DNA from: Agriotes lineatus
Lineage: Eukaryota; Arthropoda; Insecta; Coleoptera; Elateridae
Direction of reading: 5' to 3'
DNA: 64,000 nucleotides
Assembly (NCBI GenBank): GCA_940337035.1
Contig: CALNHX010003289.1
Span: forward strand, 1 to 64,000
In this document: positions 56,219 to 64,000 of the stretch, piece after piece
Numbering within the stretch: position 1 is the first letter of the stretch
Layout: each line of letters begins with the position of its first letter
Position numbers and translations under genes: made by a program
The notes under the pieces: generated by a model
What the model was told of the DNA's origin: nothing
Databases searched by the model: none
What the model saw: only the letters and a program-made list of their open reading frames with translations

Positions 56219-58063
56219 ATGGAGAAAGATAAAAAAGCCAGAACAGCTCTTAGAAGTTCTTTTACGAAGTTGTATAATCAAATAGAAGCTGTAATGGAAA
56301 CAGAAGCTCCAGACATAGAATATTTAGAAGCCCAAATTACGATGTTAGAAAGAAAGGTCAATGAACTGTTGACGTTAGACAAACATATTTTAGAACGTCT
56401 TTTAGATGATGATACAAGGGAGCCCTCCGAATTCGAAAAAGAGTCAAGTGAATCCGATGAGTATCAAACTAAATTCATTACGTTGCAACTAAAGTTTACA
56501 AAATATTTTCAAGAAGTAGGTGTGGCCAGTGTACAGTCACCAGTCCAAGCTAATGTAATGCAAGGTGCCAGTCGAAAATATAAACTGCCCCAGATAGAGT
56601 TAATAGAATATGGAGGTGAGATAAAGGAATGGCTTCAGTTTTAGAGTCAGTTCCGGAAAATAGATGAAGACAACGAGTTAGCCCCGGAAGACAAATTCCA
56701 ATATCTCATACAAGCTACTATCGAAGGGAGTCGAGCTAGAGATTTGGTGGCCAGCTTTCCCCCAACCGGTGATAATTACAGAAAAGCGGTAGATGGACTC
56801 AAAGCTCGTTTCGGCAGAGATGATCTACAAGTAGAAGTTTATGTACGAGAACTACTCTCTTTAGTCTTAACTAAGGTTATGAATAAAAACGAATTGTCAC
56901 TTTGCTCTCTTTATGACATGTTGGAGACAAAACTGAGGGCACTGGAATCGTTAGGAGTGACCACCGAAAAATATGCGGCTATGCTATACCCACTGGTCGA
57001 ATCCTGTATGCCAAAGGATCTGTTACGAGCATGGCAACGAATACAGATCATTCCGGAAGAAATCACAGAAGCTGGATCGTCAGTGACATTGAAGACAAAG
57101 AATAGATTGACTAAATTAATGGCATTTCTAAGAAATGAAGTTGAAAATGACGAGCGTGTTAATTTAGCAACTGCAGGCTTTTATATCAATAATAACGATC
57201 AGAAAACTAGAAAGAAAAGGATTCCTATCCAAAAAGAAGAAGATATAGCTACCACAACTAGTTTGATAAGTGTCAAAGGTGGAAAACAAAACAGTGGTTG
57301 TATTTTCTGTTCGAAAAGCCATAGAAGCGCTGATTGTTATCGGGCAAAAAAGATGACGATAGAAGCAAAGAAGAAAATTATCAAGGAAAAGAAATGTTGT
57401 TTCTACTGTCTTAAATCGAACCATTTCGCAAAAAATTGCAAAGCCTTTATAAAATGCGCTGTATGTGAGGACAGACATGTAGTAACGATGTGTCCAAAAG
57501 TAGGAACGATGCAAGAACACGCCAAAGAATGTAATAATAGCGAAGAAAGAATACATAAAGATGCAAATCTAAGTAACTTTTCTAAGAATCCAGTTATATT
57601 TTTGCAAACTTTGGTCGTAAATGTGACACACAACAAAATTAGAAAGCAAGCACGAGCCATGATAGATACAGGATCGCAAAGATCATACATACTTGAAGAT
57701 TTTGCAAAGTCCATGAAGTTACCAATAATAAGGAAAGAATATTTAAATCATACGTTGTTCGGAGGTGTTCAGGCTAGCCGGCAAGAGCATAACCGTTATA
57801 AAATAAAACTCATATCGCTTAATAAAAACTACTCTTGTCTTATTGAAGTTTTAGGTCAACCCACAATTGTCGATGGAATAACATGTGTCGAAGATATGGA
57901 GTGGATTCGAGAATTAAAAGAGAATAAAATCGAGTTGACGGACATCGGCAAAAACGGAGATGTACAAATATTGATGGGAGCAGATATTGCTGGAAAATTA
58001 TACACGGTTCGAAAACAAGAGTTGAAATGTGGATTAGTAGCGATGGAAACCACTTTAGGATAG
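56219..58063 (+). pseudogene. BEL gag and aspartic protease, with nonsense codons
   Basis: ATG at 56,219. The first 140 codons are the Lys/Glu-rich, coiled-coil-like N-terminus of a BEL Gag. A TAG at 56,642 sits in the conserved segment GEIKEWLQF-stop-SQFRK. The same frame continues to 58,063 with the capsid-like region, then three Cys/His clusters: CIFCSKSHRSADC near 57,300, CCFYCLKSNHFAKNC near 57,395 and CAVCEDRHVVTMC near 57,455. The protease active site is MIDTGSQRSYI near 57,660. A second TAG at 58,061-58,063 lies in the conserved METTLG-stop-TVMGKV stretch, where I would expect Trp from memory of the family; TGG-to-TAG is one base. The pol frame follows in phase, so gag and pol were one ORF. 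Confidence 0.85.
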
Positions 58064-58069
58064 ACAGTC

Positions 58070-60064
58070 ATGGGCAAAGTGTCTGATAATCAAGATAATA
58101 CTTGTGAAGCGATGAATGTTATTTCAATGTTAGTAAACGATAGGAAAATTAGCGAGTTATGGGACTTAGAGCTAATAGGTATTAAAGATCCGGTCAAAGT
58201 GAAGACAAAACAAGAAAGAAATGAAGAAGTTAAATTGAGATTCCTGGAAACAATACGCGTAAATAATGAAGGAAGATACGAAGTTAGATTGCCTTGGCGG
58301 GAAAGTAGAGATGAGTTGAAAACCAATTATGATATTGCCGAAAAAAGATTATTTTCTCTTACAAAAAAATTGAAAAGTGACGGTAATTATGAAGTTTATG
58401 ACCAGATACTAAAAACATGGCTAACCGATGAAATTATTGAAGAAATAGATAGCAGTGATCTAGAGACGGGACATTTTTTGCCACACCGACATGTCATAAA
58501 GGAGAACAGCACCACACCAGTCCGGCATGTATTTGATGCATCTGCTAAAAGAAAAAATGAATCGTCACTAAATGATTGTCTTGAAACAGGTCCAAATTTA
58601 ATAAAACTTATCAATTCGGTGTTATTACGATTTCGATTAAACCGAATAGGCGTGATCGCAGATATTAAGCGAGCATTCTTACAAATAAGCGTCAATGAAA
58701 AAGATCGTAAATTCTTAAAATTTTTATGGAATGAAGATGATCAGATCATGATTTACAGACATTGTCGTGTAGTTTTTGGGATATCAAGCAGCCCATTCTT
58801 GTTAAATGCTGTAATGAATTACCATATAGATAAAATATTGAGCAGTTTGAAGAATCTAGAGAATGATCCGAAACTAAACTATAGTGAGAACATTGTATTA
58901 AAATTAAAAGAATGTTTTTATGTAGATAACTGCGTCACCAGTGTCAGCAACGAAAACGAATTAAAACGATTCATAGAAAAAGCCAGCAAGGTAATGAGTA
59001 GTGGACAATTCGATTTACGAGGCTGGGAATATTCGTTCGACAACCAGAAAAATCAGGCGGCTATGGTCCTCGGTTTGAAATGGAATAAATCAAGCGATAT
59101 TATTGAATTTAATATGGATTTCCTGAAGCCTACAGAGTTGACATTTGTAACTAAAAGAACTATTTTGTCCATTTCACCCAAAATCTTTGATCCAATTGGT
59201 ATACTCTGCCCGATAATGATATATCCTAAGTTGTTACTGCAAGACTTATGGGTTAAGAATGTGAATTGGGACAGCGAAGTAAGTGAAGATATTCGATTGA
59301 AGTTTCTAAATTGGTACAAAGAGCTTCCGGCAATATCACAAGTAAGATTACCTAGATGGGCACTTCTCGAAAATGCAAACTACAGCTTACATACATTTTG
59401 TGATGCGAGCAAAATAGCGTATGCATGTGCAGTATTTGCACGTTCGGAGAAACAAGATACGGTATGTGTACAGCTTATACAAGCAAAAGCAAGAATTGCA
59501 CCATTAAAAAAGGTAACAATTCCTCGACTCGAGTTGATGGCTGCCACGGTGGGAGTTCGTTTAACAGCGGAGGTGTTGAAGAGTCTAACAAGTGATCGAG
59601 AGATACCGGTCACATATTGGAGTGACTCAACCACTGTTTTAAATTGGATTCAAGGAAATGGAAAACAAGAAATGTTTGTAAAAAACCGAATAAAAGAGAT
59701 TCATGAGTTAACGAAAATAAAAGATTGGAAGCATATACCAGGAGATTTAAATCCGGCAGATTTACCGTCCAGAGGCTCTTCCACAAGACAAATTATCGAA
59801 GAGCGATGGTGGGAGGGTCCTTCCTGGTTATATGAGAATCCACAAGAATGGCCAGAGACAACACTTGAAAAAAAGATAATTGAAGCCACGGACATGGTTG
59901 CGAAAACACATAAAAACGATACTGGATGGTACTATCAATACTTTTCCGATTTTCAAAGAATAATAAATATGATAGGCTGGATGATGCGATTTAAAGAAAA
60001 GGACAAAGAAGAACGAAAAGGTTATTTAAGAGTAGAAGAATTAAGCCGTGCTGAGAAAAACTGA
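58070..60064 (+). pseudogene. BEL reverse transcriptase and RNase H
   Basis: In phase with gag after the TAG. RT begins near 58,270 (EVRLPWRESRDELKTNYDIA) and has FLPHRHVIKENSTTPVRHVF, then GVIADIKRAFLQI (first catalytic Asp), VFGISSSPFLLNAVMNYH, and FYVDNCVTSV as the active-site box; YVDN instead of YVDD is, from memory, usual in this clade. RNase H follows with LHTFCDASKIAYACAVF, PRLELMAATVGVRL, TYWSDSTTVLNWI and NPADLPSRG. The frame ends with GAG-AAA-AAC-TGA at 60,064. The integrase continues in the -1 frame from 60,061. The domain itself is open across 664 codons and would be well preserved but for the flanking stops. Confidence 0.88.
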
Positions 60065-61781
60065 TGAAATTAATTCAAACTGAATGGTACGGAAATGATT
60101 TGAAAGATATTAATTCTCTAAACACATTCTACGATCAAGAGGGTATCATCAGAGTCACTACAAGAATAACTTTACGAGAAGACAGCAAAAACTTCAAGTA
60201 TCCAATTGTCTTACCTGATCAGCATCCAGTAGTGAAAATGTTGATAAGAGAAAAACATGAGAAACTAAAGCATGCTGGTGTACAAATATTGCTGAACAAC
60301 TTAAGAGAAGAATATTGGATCACAAAGAGCAGAAAAGCTATCAATAATGTGATAAAAAAATGTGTGACGTGTAAAAGATTTACAGAAAAGCACGTAGAAA
60401 CTATTCCATGCCCATTACCAATAGATAGAATTAGAGATGCTAAAACTTTTAAAATAGTCGGCGTAGATTATGCCGGACCATTGTATTTAAAATGAAAAAA
60501 TAAAGTGTGGATTTGTCTATATACGTGTGCCGTCTACAGAGCAATACATTTAGAGATAGTGCCGAGTCTATCAACTACTGCATTTATACAAGCTTTACGA
60601 CGTTTCATAGCAAGAAGAGGTCGACCCACGAAAATCTATAGCGACAATGGGACAAATTTTGTAGGAACAGCAAATATGTTGTCAACTATCAACTGGCAAG
60701 AAATAGAAGCCTTCTCCACCATAAGGGTCCCGAGTGGTGTAGCTTGAACAAGCGTCCACGTTCGATTATCAGAGTTAAGCAACGCGGTCTCTGGTCAGAG
60801 CTTGGATGGGAGTTCCACGGTTGCATCTCTCGGCGCCTCGTGGTACGGCTATCACGGAAAAAAGTTGGTCCCGGCGGTCATACAACATCATGACAGTCGT
60901 TAGTGGGGTTGGAAGTCCTCATAACTGCACAGCGACGCCTGTAATTGGCCTAACGGTTGTTGGCTGAGTGCGAATTAAATTAAAATTAAAAAATAAGAAA
61001 AATTAAATGGAGATTCAATCCCCCGGCAGCACCATGGTGGGGCGGATTTTGGGAACGTCTAGTACGAATCATAAAGGATTTATTGAAACGAGTATTAGGA
61101 AGAGCTTGTGTAACACACGAAGAACTTTCTACTATAATATGTGAATGTGAATCGATAATTAATAATCGACCAATAACGTACATGTCAGATAGCGATGCTA
61201 CAGTTGCACCACTAACACCAAACATGTTTCTGCAGGAAGTTACGGAAGTTGGAACCGCCGATCTAGATCGAACGGACAGAGAACATTTAAATAACCGGTT
61301 ACGCTATTTATTGAAGTTAAAAGAAGACTTACGGAGACGTTTTCGCATTGAGTATTTAGGTGCTTTAATAGAGAAGAAAACACACCGCAAAGCGACAGCA
61401 GAACTGAAAGTTGGAGAAATAGTTTTGGTTAGTAACGATATACAAAAACGGTTAGAATGGCCTTTAGCCAAAGTGTTAGAAATTATACCTGGAAAAGATA
61501 AGGTATGTCGTGTGGTTAAGTTGCAGACTGAAAAGGGTCAGTTGTTAAGACCAGTTCAAAGAGTCTACAGACTAGAGATTTACGAAGACCATTCATATAC
61601 ACAAGACGGAGAAGAATCTAGTGAACATACTAGAAATAATCGTACTGAGATAGATGCTGAAGAATCAGACGCGCAAGATGGAAATGAAGAGGCAGCGTAC
61701 GACGAGGAAGCAGCAGAATCCCTGCCAACCGTAAACAGGAGAGGAAGAAAAATAATTTCCCCTGCACGATACTTCAATTAA
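60061..61781 (+). pseudogene. BEL integrase, interrupted by stop and SINE
   Basis: Zinc-binding domain at 60,255-60,385: HEKLKHAG (two His) and KKCVTCKRF (two Cys). Core: FKIVGVDYAGPLYL (first Asp, near 60,465) then TGA at 60,493. It continues in phase with VWICLYTCAVYRAIHLEIV and IYSDNGTNFVGT (second Asp, near 60,645). A SINE replaces the continuation from 60,725 to about 61,002. After it, NPPAAPWWGGFWERLVRII (Glu near 61,052) resumes in a good frame to 61,781. The C-terminus holds a DNA-binding segment (ELKVGEIVLVSNDIQKRLEW) and a long acidic tail. Function is abolished. Confidence 0.88.
60725..61002 (+). mobile_element. 5S-rRNA-derived SINE (SINE3-type)
   Basis: The head contains CGTTCGATTATCAGAGTTAA, GCAACGCGGT and CTTGGATGGGAG, which follow the order and spacing of the internal promoter and 3' half of eukaryotic 5S rRNA. 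A unique body follows (about 60,850-60,975), then an A-rich tail (ATTAAATTAAAATTAAAAAA type). It lies between the second Asp and the Glu codon of the BEL integrase. Removing it brings the conserved integrase blocks together. The target duplication is short or unclear (TAA/TAAA). Confidence 0.8.
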
Positions 61782-61847
61782 AAAGCAAAATGTTTGTATT
61801 GTAATTTTGTTTTTGTAACAAGTTTTTCGAAATTTCACGTCAACTCT

Positions 61848-61858
61848 AGGTGGGAAGA
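61848..61858 (+). promoter_or_regulatory. Polypurine tract
   Basis: AGGTGGGAAGA directly before the 3' LTR, suitable as plus-strand primer. Confidence 0.65.
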
Positions 61859-62060
61859 TGTTAAATTATAATTATTAGTAGAGTTGCCGCGAAAAGTTAG
61901 TTACTAAGCAATGTTTTGACAGAATAATAACGACAGTTTTTAATGTATGACACATGTTTAAGAAGGGATAATAAATCCGTTTAATTAAAGTGTTTGTTCA
62001 TATTCATTAACCAAACCACGATCATTTATTAGAACAATCATTTTGTGTGGTGTTTCAACA
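61859..62060 (+). repeat. BEL 3' LTR (202 bp)
   Basis: Matches the 5' LTR; followed by the target duplication ATATT. Confidence 0.92.
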
Positions 62061-62165
62061 ATATTTTTAAATGTTATCATTTGGAAAGTAGGACCTGGTA
62101 AACTTCTTGCTGTTGCTGTTCACCAATATTCGCCCGTCGCTGCTCCAAACATTCGATGGCCCATA

Positions 62166-62670
62166 TCATTTGACAGCTTCTTTAAGAAGTGCTACCCTAT
62201 AAGTGGTCAGATCCTCTCTGATAACACACCGTGATCCCTTGAACATTTTCTTCTGCGTAGAAACTTCAGCCCTGCACACAAACTTGACAATTATCGGCCT
62301 CTGTCTACCAGTAGCTATTTGGCCGATCCGATGACTTCTATCAATATCTCTAAGAGATAACTTAAGTTTTAGTTTCGTTTCAAATAATTCAAGCACCAAG
62401 TTATCGGTATTTTCACCTGCAGTTTCACTTAGTCCGTAGACACGAAGACTATTTCTTCGTGAGTACTGCTCTAGGTCGTCCAAACGCTCATCAACAGTAG
62501 CAAACCGATCAGAGTTATCGCTGACCATTGCTTTTATTTTATTTACATAACGAAGAATTGCCTCACATTTATCGCTTACCATGTACTCAAATTTGGCACA
62601 CATTTTGTCAATAAATTGATCTTTATATTCCTTAGGATGTGATGTTTTGGGATCAGAATAACCATGGCAT
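62166..62670 (-). pseudogene. LINE ORF1-type protein fragment (minus strand)
   Basis: An open minus-strand frame of about 165 codons. It holds a coiled-coil-like start (YVNKIKAMVSDNSDRFATVD, then ERLDDLEQYSRRNSLRVYGL), then DIDRSHRIGQ, RPIIVKFV and FKGSRCVIREDLT. This order (DLEQYSRR, DRSHRIG, RPIIVKF, IREDLT) is the L1/CR1-type ORF1 RNA-binding module. The upstream end is not a normal ORF1 start: it abuts, at about 62,660, the end of an RT fragment. The 3' continuation is cut near 62,166. Confidence 0.75.
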
Positions 62671-62875
62671 TCTTCCACACGGAGGGAAATTTATTAGTAG
62701 CTAGACAGGAATTTACTATATGAGTTACGTAAGGTAAGATTAGTGGACAGCAGCACTTAATAGTATATGTAAGTAATTTGTTATTTCTATAGAATTCACT
62801 GTGTACAGCAGTATTCTTTTGGATTGTTGGAATAGCATCAATGAAGTAGTTGTAACAACCCGCAAGAAATTGCAT
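62640..62875 (-). pseudogene. LINE RT N-terminal fragment fused to ORF1 (minus strand)
   Basis: The frame from 62,875 gives ILPYVTHIVNSCLATNKFPS and WKNAMVILIPK, the standard pre-fingers block of LINE RT (hydrophobic-N-x-S/C, FP-x-x-WK-x-A, P-x-x-K). Directly after the PK the sequence becomes ORF1-type. Either two truncated insertions meet here or one rearranged copy exists. Confidence 0.65.
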
Positions 62876-63899
62876 TTATAATTATAAACCTTATAGATTT
62901 TAAGTTGTCAAGAGGAAGAATAAATCAAAGCCGCTCCTGCATAAATTAAATTCATAGCGAATGCAAAAGTTCCAGTTGGTAAGAACGCAAAACGTTATAA
63001 TACAATAAGCACAAAGTATTGAATTACATCCGGTGCCGGTAATTCAGAGAATGTAGAACTGTCGAATTGACATTCAGGCAAATCCGCGTGAGAAATGCAA
63101 CATTGCAAATCCAAGAATCCGCGAGTTGTAATTCAAAAATGCTATCTTGCAAAACGGGAGAGTACGAAAGACAATCGTTTTTGTCCCGAAAGAAAATTAC
63201 CTTTTGGGGAACGCGAACTGGACAGTCAGTCTTTCCGTATCCCGCAAGATAATAACTAATTACCGGCAAAAGCCGTTTCGGGCGACCGCGTCCCGGCGCC
63301 ATGCCGCGAGCCGGGCGAAACAACCTAAGTCAAAATTGAAAGTTATATTCAAATCGTTATGTGACTAGTGCATGTGACAAGCCACTCAAAATTCAAGGAT
63401 TGCCAACCAGGGGATCTAAAATCTAGCCGAACATATTTAAATTATTATAACTGAACACGGTCGCGCCGTTTAAACTAAATAATTAAATCAAGGGGAAGTA
63501 GCCAACGCAGGAGTAACAGGTCAGACGTAATTGTTGTTATTTTATATTAACCAACTCAAAGGGCCGCCGCTAGATTTATTCTTTCCTTCCAAAGTAAATT
63601 GATGTCATAAACTTTAAGCGTAATTCCGATCAATTATTTTCACGAAACTATAGCAATTTAAGCATAGAGCCGTTTGGGCGAATGATCATTGTAATTGGGC
63701 AGAATTGATACTTGTTTTTCAATATAGTGTTATATTATTCTTTGGTGTTTTATTTTATTGAAATTAGGCTTTACAACCCCTAAATTAAGAGCAGGGTACA
63801 GCGATCGAGTTATTCTCCGAAGAAGCGAAATTTGTGGTCTAAGAGGGAAAACTTCCCCTAAGACCACCATAAGGGTTGCAGCCCCTAACCTAAGGGTTG
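62876..63899. other. No recognisable gene
   Basis: Mixed composition with short frames; possibly LTR sequence (see 63,900-63,935). Confidence 0.3.
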
Positions 63900-63935
63900 C
63901 AATACTTTACATTGGTGGCAGCAGACTAACCCTAC
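63900..63935 (+). promoter_or_regulatory. Possible LTR end and primer-binding site
   Basis: AATACTTTACA followed by TTGGTGGCAGCAGA resembles an LTR 3' end (CA) with an adjacent TGGTGGCAG-type primer site as in some Gypsy-like elements. The window ends 65 bp later, so no coding support is available. Confidence 0.2.
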
Positions 63936-64000
63936 TCCGAATTAAAAGTTTGAACCCCTTAAGAAACTTAGATTTTTTTCTCTTGTTTTCATAAAAATTT

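Larger units (their letters stand above)
55946..62060 (+). mobile_element. BEL/Pao LTR retrotransposon, complete but inactivated
   Basis: Nearly identical 202-bp LTRs begin TGTTAAATT and end TTTCAACA. They are flanked by the 5-bp target duplication ATATT (55,941-55,945 and 62,061-62,065). Order inside: PBS, gag, zinc knuckles, aspartic protease, RT, RNase H, integrase, purine-rich tract. This is the BEL/Pao order, with one long gag-pol frame. The frame is broken by TAG codons near 56,642 and 58,061, a frameshift at 60,061, a TGA at 60,493 and a SINE insertion in the integrase. LTR similarity implies a fairly young insertion despite this. Confidence 0.92.

Noticed and set aside
57164..57714. 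Minus-strand ORFs of 103-130 codons
   Set aside because: Antisense shadows of the BEL zinc-knuckle region (Cys/Phe-rich complements).

Overview
This 64 kb window is eukaryotic, AT-rich and dominated by transposable elements. It holds BEL/Pao, Jockey-like and CR1-like retroelements, hAT-, mariner- and Crypton-like DNA elements, a 5S-rRNA-derived SINE, and spliced remnants with GTAAGT donors. The mix suggests an arthropod, most likely an insect. No complete ordinary host gene was recognised, and there is no rRNA gene and no convincing functional tRNA. All family assignments come from reading motifs by eye; no database search was run.

The centrepiece is an 11.07 kb Maverick/Polinton-like virus-like element at 31,699-42,764. 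It is bounded by 0.64-0.71 kb inverted repeats packed with short tandem repeats. Nearly all of its interior is coding. On the + strand, in order: an unknown 297-aa protein; a minor-capsid-type protein with a parvovirus-like phospholipase A2 domain and an adenovirus pX-like hydrophobic segment; an adenain-like cysteine protease; a penton-like minor capsid gene (frameshifted); a small Ser-rich protein; a double-jelly-roll major capsid gene (frameshifted); an FtsK/A32-like packaging ATPase; a 335-aa DUF8207-type protein; a 205-aa fibre-like protein; and an integrase with a chromodomain. Two reading frames for sequon-rich membrane proteins converge on these from the right end. Together they cover capsid building, protein maturation, DNA packaging, membrane breach and integration. 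No DNA polymerase B gene is present and there is no room for one. The protease frame has no usable ATG, but a canonical -1 slippery heptamer lies directly before the stop of the PLA2 gene and leads into the protease frame.

Left of this element (1-31.7 kb): an LTR copy cut by the window edge, a Jockey-like reverse-transcriptase relic containing a 34-bp inverted duplication, a foldback MITE, a hAT-like deletion derivative, a Crypton-type tyrosine recombinase pseudogene between 17-bp inverted repeats, a MITE built from TTGCTCGA-type repeats, two dispersed repeat pairs, a LINE 3' end, and an internally deleted LINE joining endonuclease to the reverse-transcriptase tail. Long parts of this region show nothing recognisable.

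Right of it (42.8-64 kb): a hAT element with 8-bp target duplications, mariner-like MITEs, two minisatellites, foldback elements, and a minus-strand LINE interrupted by a solo LTR and a MITE. Then come a tRNA-Asp-like relic and a BEL/Pao retrotransposon (55,946-62,060) with intact LTRs and target duplications; its ORF carries three stops and a frameshift, and a 5S-derived SINE sits inside its integrase. A chimeric pair of LINE fragments lies beyond. The window may end just inside another LTR element.
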